Below are positions 1-9,045 of a stretch of 64,000 nt of DNA, piece by piece. The DNA is from Roseiarcus sp963737365. Its GTDB lineage: Bacteria; Pseudomonadota; Alphaproteobacteria; Rhizobiales; Beijerinckiaceae. The translations under genes were made by a program, and so were the position numbers. Below the pieces are notes generated by a model. That model was not told where the DNA came from, made no database searches, and worked only from the letters and a program-made list of their open reading frames with translations. The stretch lies in assembly GCA_963737365.1 (NCBI GenBank), contig CAVTSD010000001.1:992001-1056000 (forward strand), read 5' to 3'. The first letter of the stretch is position 1. Every line of letters begins with the position of its first letter.

Positions 1-84
1 ACGATCCTGCCAGCGATCCTGATCTTCCTCTTGGCTCAGCGTTATATTGTCGCTGGTCTGACCGCGGGCGCCGTGAAAGCCTGA
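1..84 (+). CDS. Carbohydrate ABC transporter permease, C-terminal end (partial)
   Basis: The window opens inside a frame of 27 codons that ends in TGA. The residues LLAQRYIVAGLTAGAVKA are the usual C-terminus of MalG-type inner-membrane permeases, in which a last transmembrane helix is followed by the QRYIVxGLTAGAVK tail. The start and all upstream subunits lie outside the window. It would import a sugar or polyol with a binding protein and an ATPase encoded further left. The degraded catabolic genes that follow on the same strand suggest it once headed or ended a sugar-use operon. Confidence 0.75.
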   Translation, partial: TILPAILIFLLAQRYIVAGLTAGAVKA

Positions 85-189
85 GCGAGACCGCGACCCC
101 AAATTTACCAAACAGGTGCTTCAGAAGGTCTATGTTATGCCGAGCTGAGTCGATTTTGAGCGCCGCCCTCGATCGCCCGTCACGGCGGC

Positions 190-1095
190 ACGGTGTTTGC
201 GGAAATGGACCGACTGAGGAACGCCGAGGCGATTGCGCTCAACGGGGATCGAAGGCCCGGCTCGATCATCCGTTTTCTCGCGCCCGACTACGGGGTGCGG
301 GAGGAGTCTGCACGGATCGGTGGGTTTCCGAGGGGCCTCGCCTTCGACAAGGACCAAAGCCTCCTGGTCTGCATCGCGGGGACGGGCGTGTATGGTGTGA
401 AGCCCGATCGATCGGTCTTCAAGGTTACCGATTGCACGACGCGCACGCGGACGCGACTGAAGGACGAATCCCGCCTCTACCGCGCCGACGACCTTGATGT
501 TGCCCCGATGGCAAGATTTATTTCAGCGAGGCGTCGACGCGCTACGAGCTCGCTGGATGGGTTTGAGGGCCGCGGCAACGGGCGGCTTGTCTGCCATGAT
601 CCGAAGACCGGCGTCACAAAGAACAATCCTGAAGAATCTGACGTTTCCGAACGGCGTCTGCATCTCACACGACGGAAAGTCAGTACTCTGGGCCAGCACT
701 TGGCTCTGTCAGATCAGCGGTGCTGGATCGCTGGACCAAAAGCGGGTACGAGCGAACTTCTGATCGACGATCTTCCGGGCTATTGCGACAACATCAACCG
801 CGCCTCGGATGGCAAGTATTGGCTCGCTTTCGTTGGACTCCGATCCCCCGTCTACGATCTTGCAATTAGAAAGCCGAGCTTCCGCACGGTATGGTCAAGC
901 AGATCCCGCCTGACGAATTGTTGTGACCCGGAATCCATTATGGCTGCGTGATCAAGTTCGACGGCGACGGGGTGGTCACAGAATCGTTGTGGGATCCCGG
1001 CGGTCTGGCGGCGCGCCTCGATCCACAAGGGGAGACGACCGAGAGCCTGCATGGCCGCGTCGATGGCCGGATCCACGGCGTCATAACGGTTCGAT
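190..1095 (+). pseudogene. SMP-30/strictosidine synthase-like lactonase remnant, multiply frameshifted
   Basis: Pieces of a six-bladed beta-propeller lactonase can be read in order, but only by changing frame at least five times. They include GSIIRFLAPDYGVREESA, GGFPRGLAFDKDQSLLVC, GFEGRGNGRLVCHDPKTG, KNLTFPNGVCISHDGKS, LPGYCDNINRASDGKYWLA and CVIKFDGDGVVTESLWD. The family usually hydrolyses sugar lactones and often sits beside sugar ABC transporters, which fits the permease end just upstream. In-frame stops and shifts near 510, 560, 610, 740 and 890 mean no functional protein is made. The assignment rests on order and spacing of the family blocks. The N-terminus is not clear. Confidence 0.7.
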
Positions 1096-1104
1096 GTGCA
1101 GGAC

Positions 1105-1352
1105 CGGGCGATCAGGCGCCGCTGCTCCAGATCATCAACGGTAACAAGATCGCATTCGTCTCCGCAAATCCGAGCGTTCGCCTCGATGTGGCGGCGCTTT
1201 CCGGCTTCTGCCGCGAATGCCTCGCCGCTCACAAATGTCCAGTGGAAATTCGCGTGCTCGAGGAATTGCCCCAGACGGCGACGGGCAAGATCACGCGCAA
1301 TACGCTCAGGGACGCCGCTAGTGGAGACTGTCGCGGACGTCACCCAAAGTGA
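1105..1352 (+). pseudogene. AMP-forming acyl-CoA ligase, C-terminal remnant
   Basis: Only the C-terminal subdomain of an adenylate-forming acyl-CoA synthetase is present. It shows AFVSANPSVRLDVAALSGFC and then LPQTATGKITRNTLRDA, which contains the catalytic lysine motif TxTGKIxRxxLR of this superfamily. The adenylation core (P-loop and A3-A8 motifs) is missing, and the frame upstream runs directly into the lactonase remnant, so a deletion has joined the two. The 3' end overlaps the likely GTG start of the acyl-CoA dehydrogenase remnant. A ligase followed by a dehydrogenase is typical of carboxylate activation and oxidation pathways. Confidence 0.7.
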
Positions 1353-2584
1353 ACGCAGTCGTGAGTTGGCTGAGCGTATTCGGAGTTTCATGATGGAGCA
1401 CATCTACCCGAACGAGCGGCGCTTCTATCAGGAGGCCGAGAGGCTGGGGCCGTGGGCCGTTCCCCCGATTGTTGAGGAGCTGTAGCCGCTCACAAAGAAG
1501 CTTGGTTTGTGGAACCTTTTCCTGCCTGCGCATGATGGCGGCCTAACCAATCTCGAATATGCGCTCCTATGTGAGGTGATGGGGCGGTCCCATCTCGCCC
1601 CGGAAGTTTTAAACTGCAGCGCCCCGGACACCGGCAATAAGGAGACGATATTGCGCTATGGGACCGAGGCGCAGAAGGATCGCTGGCTGAAGCCACTCCT
1701 TGAGGGCGAAATCCGATCCGCTTTCGCCATGACCGAGCAGGATGTCGCCTCCTCGGACGCAACCAATGTCGCGAGCTCGATCGTGCGGGACGGTGACGAT
1801 TACGTCATCAACGGTCGCAAGTGGTACACGACCGGCGCGACCGATCCGAGGTGCAGGATTGTCATCTCCATGGGTCAGACCGATCTGCATAATCCCGATC
1901 GTCACAAGCGCCAGTCGATGATCCTTGTGCCGAAGGATGCGCAAGGCGTGCGCGTGGTGCGCTCGCTTCCTGTACTCGGCTTCTATGGCGTTCCGGATCG
2001 CGGATCAGAAGGACCTTCACCGATGTGCATGCCCGGCGACCAACAAGCTCCTTGGCGAGGGGCGTGGATTTGAGATCGCGCAAGGGAGGCTGAGGCCTGG
2101 ACGCATCCATCACCGCATGCGGCTCGTTGTTCTATGCGAACGCGTGCTGGAGGAACAGACCGTGACGCTTGAGCGAATCGCGGGGGCGCGCATAAAGATT
2201 GACCAAGCGCGGGTCCTGACGCTGAAGGCCGCCCACATGATGGATAGTGTGGGCAACAAGGAGGCGCGGCAGGAAATCGCGATGATCAAGGTTGTCGCGC
2301 CGAATATGGCGCAGTCGATCGTTGACTGGGCCATCCAGGCCTTCGGCGGCGGGGGCACAAGCAACGATCACTTCCTCACGGCGCCGCTCGGAGCGACGCG
2401 GCTGTTGCGACTCGCCGACGGGCCCGACTAGGTGCACCGCAACCAGATCGGCAAGCTCGAATTGCGTCGGTGGCTCAACACGGACCCGGCGCGCACCGGC
2501 GGACGGGCCGAACCGCTGTCGCTTGAGGAATCCGAGGATTGGTCGGGCGGCGGCCTTTGGGCGCGCCCGAAGGATCCGGAGTGA
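1321..2584 (+). pseudogene. Acyl-CoA dehydrogenase remnant (ACAD10/11-like), stops, frameshift and deletion
   Basis: From a GTG at 1321 the frame gives an acyl-CoA dehydrogenase start, then an in-frame TAG at 1483-1485. The frame resumes with LWNLFLPAHDGGLTNLEYA, AFAMTEQDVASSDATN (FAD and substrate loop) and INGRKWYTTGATDP. A frameshift near 1990 moves the reading to ATNKLLGEGRGFEIAQGRL. About 25 residues of the helical C-terminal domain are absent after the RIHHRMRL block. It continues with KVVAPNMAQSIVDWAIQAFG and a second TAG at 2428-2430, where the family normally has a glutamate before VHRNQIGKLELRRW. The enzyme would have oxidised an acyl-CoA with FAD; it is clearly dead. Confidence 0.85.
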
Positions 2585-2589
2585 ACGGC

Positions 2590-3358
2590 GCGTTCACGGA
2601 AGGACCGCGCTGGTTACAGGCGCCGCGCAGGGACTCGGGCAGGCTGCGGCTCTGGCGCTGGCGCGCGAGGGCGTGCGCGTATTGTTGTCTGATCTCAACG
2701 GCGCAGGGGCCTTAGCCGCGGCGCGCGCGATTGACGCGGAGATTGGCGGAGCAACGGCCTTCGCCATCCGCCATGACGTAACCAGCGAGTTCGATTGGAA
2801 AGCCGCAATCGGCTATGCGGGCGAAACGCTCGGAGGCCTCCCAGTTCTTGTCAATAACGCCGGCATCGCGCAGTTGGGTGCGGTCGAGGATCTGAGCCTA
2901 GGAGAGTGGCGGCGCGGTCATGAGGGTCAACGCCGACAGCGTTTTCCTTGGCTGTAAATATGCGCTGCCGTTGATTCGTGAGAGCCAACCCAATTCAATC
3001 ATCAATCTGTCCTCAATCGCGGGGTTGATCGCCTCGCACAACTTCGCTTTCTACAAATGCATCGAAAGCGGCGGTGGGGCTCCTATCGAAATCGGTGGCC
3101 CTCCATTGCGCTCGCAATCGCTGGGACATTCGCTGTAACTCGGTCCACCCGAGCTTCAACAGGACTCCGATACTTGATTCATTGAACGGCGAGCGCGACG
3201 AGGCGACCGCGCTTGATAAGCTGGCGCGCCAGGCGCCCTTGGGTCGTCTTGGCGAAGCGAGCGACGTCGCCAACGCCATCGTCTACCTGGCTTCCGATGA
3301 GAGCCGCTTCATGACTGGCGCCGCGCTCAAGCTCGACGGCGGCATTTCGGCGAAGTGA
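2590..3358 (+). pseudogene. Short-chain dehydrogenase/reductase remnant, two frameshifts
   Basis: A classical SDR can be assembled across three frames. The nucleotide-binding motif ALVTGAAQGLGQAAALA is followed by LVNNAGIAQLGAVEDL. The frame then shifts near 2915 to NADSVFLGCKYALPLI and IINLSSIAGLIASHNFAFY (the catalytic Ser region), then shifts again near 3055 to the end, RCNSVHPSFNRTPI and the C-terminus GAALKLDGGIS. The YxxxK active site falls at the second break and is damaged. SDRs of this type oxidise or reduce alcohols or ketones with NAD(P)H. It closes the string of dead genes that starts at the left edge. Confidence 0.85.
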
Positions 3359-3513
3359 CGTGAGGCTGCATTTGTTCGGGCTTGACCCGACGTGCCCAGA
3401 TCATGGAAAAATGTTCTTAGCTCGCTTTAGATGTTGGGACGACGAAGCGTTCCTTGTACCTGCATCCAGCGAGCGCGGCGGACATTGTCCCGCCCCTTCA
3501 AGAGGTGTTCCCC

Positions 3514-4530
3514 GTGACGCAGCACACGCCGGTGATGAGTGAGGCCGAATATCGGGAAAATACCTTCTTCAGCATTTTCGGATCCGTTCCAGAACCAAGC
3601 TTTGAGAGCCTGGAGGAGCAGACGGACGGCTGGGGGCGCTTATGGGGCTGCACCAGCGACGTTGGGCGGCTGAGGGTTGTCTTGATGCATCGACCGAGCA
3701 ACGAACTCAGCGTCGTCGAAAACAAGCCGTTGCCGGAAATCGGCGGGTTCGGCGATCCTGATAAAGGCTGGTACTGGATGGGCAGGACGCTGCCAGACCT
3801 GCCGGCGATGCAGGCCGCGCATGACACGCTCGCTGCTCTGCTCCAGTCTGAGGGTGTGGAGATCGTATACGTCGGGGATGCCGCCCCAGGTCGGATGAAG
3901 CAGATCTACACGCGCGACAGCGTGATCGGGGTCAAGGGCGGCGCAGTCGTCGCCCGACTTGCGAGGCGCGTGCGCCGCGGAGAGGAGCTTCCGGTGACGC
4001 GCGCGTTAGCTAAAGCCGGCTGTCCAATACTGGGAACTCTGCACGGCGAAGCCGTGTTCGAAGGTGGCGGATTCGCAATCCTCGATGAGAAAACGGCGGT
4101 GTGTTCGCTTAGCGTCGCATGCAACACGGAAGGCGTGCGGCAGATGAAGAACATCCTGGGCACCATGGGGATCGAGCTCATTCCGGTCCATAATCCCGGG
4201 TATCGCATCCACATTGACGGCGCCTTCGTGATGGTCGACGTCGACACCGCGATCATCAATATGAACGAGCTGCCCTATGTTTTCATCGAGTATCTGAACA
4301 GCCGCAAGATGAAGCTTATCTCAGTGCCGCCCGAGGACAATGCGTTCTCCGTAAACTGCCTTGCTGTCGCGCCAGGGCGCGTCATCATGCACACTTCGGT
4401 CAGCCCGCGGCTCGCTGATAAATTGGACAAGAGCGGCATAACGGTGTTGCCGGTGGACTACGACTGCGTCGAACTCGGAGGCGGCGGCATCCACTGCTCG
4501 ACGGCGCCGCTTGCGCGCGATCCGCTCTAA
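3514..4530 (+). CDS. Dimethylarginine dimethylaminohydrolase-like enzyme (copy 1)
   Basis: A 338-residue member of the guanidine-modifying superfamily (arginine deiminase / DDAH / amidinotransferase fold), in which a cysteine attacks a guanidinium carbon. The nucleophile is Cys328 in GGGGIHCSTAPL, and the general-base histidine is His233 in RIHIDGAF. Substrate-binding acids are plausible at Asp135 (YTRDS) and Glu183 (FEGGGF). GTG 3514 is preferred because AAGAGG lies 8 bases upstream and the length then matches the 334-residue paralogue at 9799; ATG 3535 and TTG 3454 are alternatives. DDAH proper makes citrulline and a methylamine, but the substrate here is unknown. It faces the transporter operon tail to tail, with one small gene between. 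Confidence 0.85.
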   Translation: MTQHTPVMSEAEYRENTFFSIFGSVPEPSFESLEEQTDGWGRLWGCTSDVGRLRVVLMHRPSNELSVVENKPLPEIGGFGDPDKGWYWMGRTLPDLPAMQAAHDTLAALLQSEGVEIVYVGDAAPGRMKQIYTRDSVIGVKGGAVVARLARRVRRGEELPVTRALAKAGCPILGTLHGEAVFEGGGFAILDEKTAVCSLSVACNTEGVRQMKNILGTMGIELIPVHNPGYRIHIDGAFVMVDVDTAIINMNELPYVFIEYLNSRKMKLISVPPEDNAFSVNCLAVAPGRVIMHTSVSPRLADKLDKSGITVLPVDYDCVELGGGGIHCSTAPLARDPL

Positions 4531-4612
4531 CCCCCCGCAGGAAGCGGAACGCAGCTTACGGCGATGGTCGAACAAGGGTATGCAAGGCTGCGGCGCGGGG
4601 CCGGCCGAACTC

Positions 4613-4651
4613 GGGCTTCTGCGCGCTATACTAGGGCTTCTGCGCGCTATA
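4613..4651. repeat. Two direct copies of an 18-bp sequence, period 21
   Basis: GGGCTTCTGCGCGCTATA occurs at 4613-4630 and again, identical, at 4634-4651, separated by three bases. The pair lies just upstream of the GTG start at 4673. A 21-bp period is about two helical turns, so this could be a tandem protein-binding site, or simply a small slippage duplication. Confidence 0.6.
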
Positions 4652-4672
4652 TCAGCGAAAGCGAGGACTAAA

Positions 4673-5137
4673 GTGAGCGAGAATGTGCACGACGCCGTAG
4701 TGAACTATATCGCAAGGACCAGGTTTCCATTTCCCGGCCAAAAGACTTGGGCGTCGGACTATCGCACATTGACCAATGCTCCCGCCCGCAAACACGGGAT
4801 CCAAACGCCTACGGGCGAGCTCTTCCCTGACATCGTCATTCTCGACGGGACGGGTCGCGTGCGCGAACTTGGCGAAGTTGAAATGAACGTCTCGGACGTC
4901 TCGGCCGCGACCCTCAAAGCGGCGTCCGAAATAGCCGATACGGACACCCCGACAAAAGTTCGGCATTTCTTTCTATACGTCCCCGTCGGCCAGGAAGCAG
5001 CGGCGCAGACGCTGCTCGAAACGAACGGAGTGAGCTACGCCGGCTTGCGCGGGTTTCAGGCCAACGGCGACGGCCAGATCAGGATCATTCCGTTCGTGAC
5101 GCCAGGCGACTCCTACGACCATCAAGTTACAGACTGA
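4673..5137 (+). CDS. Hypothetical protein, possible PD-(D/E)xK-like fold
   Basis: A 154-residue protein that I do not recognise as a named family. The GTG at 4673 is chosen because GAGG sits about 8 bases upstream and the conserved-looking part begins there (ENVHDAVVNYIARTRFPFPG). The segment LFPDIVILDGTGRVRELGEV followed by EMN places Asp and Glu residues as in a PD...ExE nuclease-like core, but this is weak evidence and the catalytic lysine is not evident. There is no signal peptide or membrane segment. The gene follows the DDAH-like gene by about 140 bases on the same strand, so co-expression is possible. Confidence 0.6.
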   Translation: MSENVHDAVVNYIARTRFPFPGQKTWASDYRTLTNAPARKHGIQTPTGELFPDIVILDGTGRVRELGEVEMNVSDVSAATLKAASEIADTDTPTKVRHFFLYVPVGQEAAAQTLLETNGVSYAGLRGFQANGDGQIRIIPFVTPGDSYDHQVTD

Positions 5138-5346
5138 CTGATCGCGTACGCAAGCAAGCCCGAGGCGGACAGTCGGGCGCCCATCTGTACGTTGACGGCG
5201 CGTCGATTGAGCACGCGCGTCGCGACCGCCGCGACGTCCACTACGGCCTGTCGCGTCTCGAATGTGGGAACATGTCGAAATCGAAACGTGTGCGAATCGA
5301 CAGTCCCAGAAGCACAGGAAAGAGAGGCAAGGCGCGGACGCCGAGC
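5122..5346 (-). other. Possible coding remnant downstream of the ABC transporter ATPase
   Basis: On the minus strand, an open frame of about 74 codons with no good start codon ends at the TGA opposite 5122-5124, overlapping the 3' end of the plus-strand hypothetical gene. Its residues, such as VVDVAAVATRVLNRRAVNV and MGARLSASGLLAYAI, look protein-like rather than random. It lies directly after the ATPase gene in the transporter operon direction, so it may be the C-terminal stump of a lost operon gene. I cannot name the family; it may also be chance. Confidence 0.25.
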
Positions 5347-5349
5347 AAC

Positions 5350-6123
5350 TCAGCCTTGTTGGATAATGCTGCGCAGAAAGTCTCTCGTCCGTGCTTCTTT
5401 CGGGTCGCTCATCAGGGCGTCGGGGCGTTCGCATTCGACAACGCGCCCCTGATCCATGAAGACCACGCGGTCGCTCACGTCGCGCGCGAAGCCGAGCTCG
5501 TGCGTTACGACGACCATTGTCATGCCCGAGCGAGCCAGGGCGCGCATCACGGTCAAGACTTCGCCGACCAGTTCGGGGTCGAGCGCGGAAGTCGGTTCGT
5601 CGAAAAGCATCAAACTCGGACGCATGGCGAGGGCGCGCGCGATCGCGATGCGCTGTTGTTGGCCGCCTGAGAGCTCCGCTGGATAGGCGCTTGCCTTATT
5701 CGATAAACCGACCCGCTCCAGAAGCGCCATCGCGGCATCCTTCGCCTCGGCCGGCTTTTGCTTAAGGACCTGAATTGGACCTTCTGTGACGTTTTCCAGC
5801 GCGGTCATGTGCGGAAAGAGGTTGAACCGCTGAAACACCATGCCGGTTGCGCGCCGCTGCCGAGCGATTTCCTTTTCGCTAAGGGGGTGAAGCGCATTGC
5901 CGACGCGCCGATAGCCAGTCAGTTCGCCATTGAGCCAAAGCGCGCCGGAATCGATCCGCTCAAGCTGATTGATGCATCGAAGGAACGTCGTCTTTCCGGA
6001 ACCAGAAGGACCGATGATGCAAACGACTTCGCCTGCTTGGACGTCCAAGGTAACGTCCTCGAGAGCCTTGACGTCGCCGAAGCGCTTTCCGACTTTAACC
6101 GCTGATACGAGGTGGCTCGTCAC
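5350..6123 (-). CDS. Polar amino acid ABC transporter, ATP-binding protein (GlnQ-like)
   Basis: A 257-residue ATPase of the polar amino-acid uptake family. Walker A is GPSGSGKT at residues 38-45, the Q-loop lies near MVFQRFNLFPH, the signature is LSGGQQQR at 151-158, Walker B is LMLFDEP at 171-177, and the switch histidine is His208 in VVTHELGF. It would form a homodimer under the permease on the cytoplasmic side and power import. The start overlaps the end of the permease gene by four bases, so the two are translationally coupled. Gene order on this strand is deacetylase, binding protein, permease, ATPase. The length is normal for the family. Confidence 0.93.
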   Translation of the reverse strand: MTSHLVSAVKVGKRFGDVKALEDVTLDVQAGEVVCIIGPSGSGKTTFLRCINQLERIDSGALWLNGELTGYRRVGNALHPLSEKEIARQRRATGMVFQRFNLFPHMTALENVTEGPIQVLKQKPAEAKDAAMALLERVGLSNKASAYPAELSGGQQQRIAIARALAMRPSLMLFDEPTSALDPELVGEVLTVMRALARSGMTMVVVTHELGFARDVSDRVVFMDQGRVVECERPDALMSDPKEARTRDFLRSIIQQG

Positions 6124-6785
6124 CTCCTTGCGCTGCTCTGAAACCCTCGGCCGAAGCGTCGTTCCAGCAAGGCTTGTCCAACGGAGAGGATTGAGACGAC
6201 GACGAGGTACCAGAACGCCGCGACCATAAGGAGTTCGATCACCTTGGCGTTGCCGTAGTAGATGTCCTGCGCGTTGCGAAGCACATCGCTAAAACCGATA
6301 ATGCTCGCAAGCGAAGTGGTCTTGATCAGGGCGATGAACTCATTGCCGAGCGGCGGCACCACGACCCGCATCGCCTGCGGCAGGATGATGCGGCGCAGCG
6401 ATTGCAGGTAGGACATGCCGATCGCCTTCGACGCCTCGTACTGTCCGTGATCCACCGAAAGCATACCCGAGCGCATAATCTCGGAGGCATAGGCGCCTTC
6501 GTTCAATCCAAGTCCGAGCAAGGTAGCGATCGCTGGCGTGATCACATTGACGGTTCGAACGGTGAACAGGCCCGGAATTCCGAGGTATGGGAACACCAAT
6601 CCAAGATTGAACCAGATCAAGAGTTGCAGAATGACCGGCGTACCGCGGAAGAACCACGCGTAGCCGACAGCGACCACCCGCAGGACCGGATTCGGGGAGC
6701 CGCGAGCGACGGCGCAAAGCACCCCGATCACGATTCCGGTCGTCATGCAGGCGACGGACATCCACAGCGTATTGACGAGGCCCAT
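6120..6785 (-). CDS. Polar amino acid ABC transporter permease (HisM/GlnP family), start unclear
   Basis: An inner-membrane permease with the family block NTLWMSVACMTTGIVIGVL, the region AWFFRGTPVILQLLIW and an EAA loop around NEGAYASEIMRSGMLS. From the first ATG (6785) it is 221 residues, but the frame stays open upstream to about 7001 and encodes a convincing extra N-terminus: a charged segment, then the hydrophobic VAVVVILAFVAFLIRAFA. That is normal for these permeases. No ATG, GTG or TTG occurs in that upstream stretch, so either a rare start (CTG near 7001) is used or a short indel removed the start. It works with the flanking binding protein and ATPase. Confidence 0.85.
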   Translation of the reverse strand: MGLVNTLWMSVACMTTGIVIGVLCAVARGSPNPVLRVVAVGYAWFFRGTPVILQLLIWFNLGLVFPYLGIPGLFTVRTVNVITPAIATLLGLGLNEGAYASEIMRSGMLSVDHGQYEASKAIGMSYLQSLRRIILPQAMRVVVPPLGNEFIALIKTTSLASIIGFSDVLRNAQDIYYGNAKVIELLMVAAFWYLVVVSILSVGQALLERRFGRGFQSSARR

Positions 6786-6997
6786 GAGGATGCTGGGCCA
6801 GATCAGAAATTCGCGCGTCGTCGACCAGTCGATGCGGCCGATGGCGAAGGCCCGGATCAGGAACGCTACGAAGGCCAGGATAACGACGACCGCGACGATC
6901 CGGCCGTAGTGCCGCGGACGGATGTGGCGGAGCCGAGCGACGTCGACTTCCTCGGCGAACGAAAGCTCCGCCGCGCCCCTTAACTCAGAAGCGCCAC

Positions 6998-7837
6998 TCA
7001 GGGAGCAGGTCCGGCGTCGAAAGTGACCTCCTTGTAAGGACTGAGGTCAAGCTTCCATTTCTTGATCAGTTCATCATACGAGCCGTCCGCGATGACTTTC
7101 TTCAGAGCGAAGGCGAATGCGTCCCGAAGCGTTGTTTCGTCCGGCAGAAACGCCATGCCCATCAGCGTCGACGAGAAGGGTTTGCCCAGAGGACGGTACA
7201 GGGTCGTGTCCATGGCGACGATCGTCGGAACGGCCTCGAGTTCCTGGACCGCCGCGACGGCGCGGCCGGTCTTCAGATTGGTCAGTTGCTGGCCGAGGTC
7301 AGTGTCGACGATGACGTCAACCGCCGGCTTGCCGGCGCCGACGCAGTTCTTGTCTGACCAGGTCTTCACTGTATCCGGATAACTCGTTCCGCGGCTGGTC
7401 GTGATCGTCTTGCCGCACAGGTCGGTCAGTTCCTTGATCTCGGGAAGGCTGACCAAAGTGTAGAACTGCGCGCCGGCCCGGAGATAGTCGATGAAGGTAA
7501 ACATCGGCCGGCGTTTGGGCACGTCGTAAAAGCCGCTCATGATCATGTTGACGCGCTCGGACTGCAGCGCGGGCGTCATCGCCTCGAAGGCGCCGTCCTG
7601 ATACTCGACCTTGAGGCCTAGCACTTTCGCCATGGCCGCCATCAGATCGATGTCGAACCCGGTCAGTTCTCCGGTCTTTTCATCCTTCATTTCCATTGGA
7701 GGATAACCGGAATTGACCGCGACCTTAATGACCTTGCTGGCGGCTATGTCATCCGGGAGCTTCTGAGCCTCGGAAGCCCTGGTCGAGACCATGAGGCACA
7801 AGGCCGCTCCCAAGGCTAGTAGGCACCTACCCGACAT
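6998..7837 (-). CDS. Amino acid ABC transporter substrate-binding protein
   Basis: A type 2 periplasmic binding protein of about 280 residues (SBP_bac_3 family). The ATG at 7837 is preferred over one 45 bases upstream because GGGAGCAA precedes it and it begins a clear signal peptide (MSGRCLLALGAALCLMVSTR, cleavage near SEA|QKL). Family blocks include PPMEMKDEKTGELTGFDIDL, the LMAAMAKVLGL region and, near the end, ADGSYDELIKKWKL. It would deliver a polar amino-acid-like or guanidino solute to the permease and ATPase encoded just downstream. The substrate cannot be read from sequence; the neighbouring hydrolases hint at a nitrogen-rich compound. Confidence 0.9.
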   Translation of the reverse strand: MSGRCLLALGAALCLMVSTRASEAQKLPDDIAASKVIKVAVNSGYPPMEMKDEKTGELTGFDIDLMAAMAKVLGLKVEYQDGAFEAMTPALQSERVNMIMSGFYDVPKRRPMFTFIDYLRAGAQFYTLVSLPEIKELTDLCGKTITTSRGTSYPDTVKTWSDKNCVGAGKPAVDVIVDTDLGQQLTNLKTGRAVAAVQELEAVPTIVAMDTTLYRPLGKPFSSTLMGMAFLPDETTLRDAFAFALKKVIADGSYDELIKKWKLDLSPYKEVTFDAGPAP

Positions 7838-7930
7838 GGCTTGCTCCCAATCTGCCGCGATCGCCTCGCAGGCTTTCGCCAAAGTCTCGCTTTCGTGGCG
7901 AGCAAAGCAACTTCCGTACCGCCCACCGAG

Positions 7931-8848
7931 TTACCGGCTAGGCCGCGCGACCTGCGGCACGGGGGCCTCCCAGTGCGGGACGCGTTCGACCGATGGGGTC
8001 CATTCGCCGCGATCGACGAGCCCTTGAATATGCAATCCGATCTCGGCGAGCGTCGCGAACCAAACGCTCTCTTTGTCGCGCATATGCTCGATGAGACCAA
8101 CCATAGCCTCCGCCCGCGCAAGCCGCCCGGAGACAAACGGGTGCCAGATTGCGGCCCAAAGGCCGCCATGAATCCAGGCGGCGTCGAAATCCGCGCGGAA
8201 AACCTCCATGGCCTGGGCGGGCGATTTTGTGGGTATGCCCATATTGAACTCGCGCATGTTCACATATTGAGGCCAATCGTCGAGCGAGTGATCCGAGGGC
8301 AATTCGACGAGCCTACGGCCATTTGAGCCTTCGACGAGATAGGGAATGTCGTCGCCACCGAGCGAGGCGTCGTAGACGAAGCCATTGTCGATCAAGAGAT
8401 CGAGCGTGTACTCGGAATAGGCCCCGGAAGGACAGCGGTAGCCCGCGACCGGCTTGCCCGTCACCGAAGCGATGATCTCCATGCCCTTCTTCAGAACGCG
8501 CTCCTCATCCTGGCGCGACAGCTGGTTCGGCCTCTCGTGCAGCCAACCGTGGTGCGCGATCTCGTGACCGTCGCGGAGCAGGAGTTCGATCGCCTTCGGA
8601 TACGTCTCAATGCACCAGCCGGGGACAAACATTGTCTGCTTGATGCCGAAATGCTTCCAGATCTCGACGATGCGCGGCACAGCCACGCGCGCGCCATACC
8701 GCAACGTGGACGACAGGCTGATACGCCGCCTTGAGTCTTCGGGATAGTAAAGGTGAAGGAGACTTTCCGCGTCAAAATCGAAGGAGAAACATACGGCGCA
8801 CCGTGCTCCATTGGGCCAGGGCGGCGGATTGTCGATGAGCTTCAGCAT
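7931..8848 (-). CDS. Polysaccharide deacetylase-fold hydrolase (imidase/PuuE-like)
   Basis: A 305-residue cytoplasmic protein of the NodB-homology (carbohydrate esterase 4) fold with no signal peptide. Metal- and catalysis-related residues include Asp24 and Asp26 in FSFDFDAES and the histidines of GHEIAHHGWLH (95-104), with YRCPSGAYSEYTLDLL further on. Close relatives by layout include Helicobacter PgdA-like proteins, cyclic imide hydrolase and the allantoinase PuuE, which act on small imides or ureides. It is the first gene of the transporter operon, divergent from the TetR gene across a 197-bp region with a palindrome. A role in opening a cyclic imide or ureide is my inference from its neighbours. 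Confidence 0.85.
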   Translation of the reverse strand: MLKLIDNPPPWPNGARCAVCFSFDFDAESLLHLYYPEDSRRRISLSSTLRYGARVAVPRIVEIWKHFGIKQTMFVPGWCIETYPKAIELLLRDGHEIAHHGWLHERPNQLSRQDEERVLKKGMEIIASVTGKPVAGYRCPSGAYSEYTLDLLIDNGFVYDASLGGDDIPYLVEGSNGRRLVELPSDHSLDDWPQYVNMREFNMGIPTKSPAQAMEVFRADFDAAWIHGGLWAAIWHPFVSGRLARAEAMVGLIEHMRDKESVWFATLAEIGLHIQGLVDRGEWTPSVERVPHWEAPVPQVARPSR

Positions 8849-8985
8849 CCCCGACCCCGCGCCATTCGCGCCTCGCGATCTAGAATGAGCGCCTTGACGC
8901 TCTCCTCAGCGCCCACGTCAAAGCGCGGCAAAGGATGTGATGCACTCAATATTGGTGGACGCGCATGTGTTGTGTCAACTCGGTT

Positions 8986-9003
8986 TTTAGAGTGAACTCT
9001 AAA
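8986..9003. promoter_or_regulatory. Palindromic operator candidate (TetR) between divergent genes
   Basis: TTTAGAGTGAACTCTAAA is an inverted repeat with perfect 8-bp arms and a 2-bp centre. It lies 43 bases upstream of the TetR start and 138 bases upstream of the divergent deacetylase start. A related palindrome occurs at the far end of the tetR gene. A local autoregulated operator controlling both directions is the natural reading; binding is not shown. Confidence 0.65.
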
Positions 9004-9045
9004 TAGGCGGCGCGCCCGACGCTTCGGGGTAGGAGACGAGCGCTC

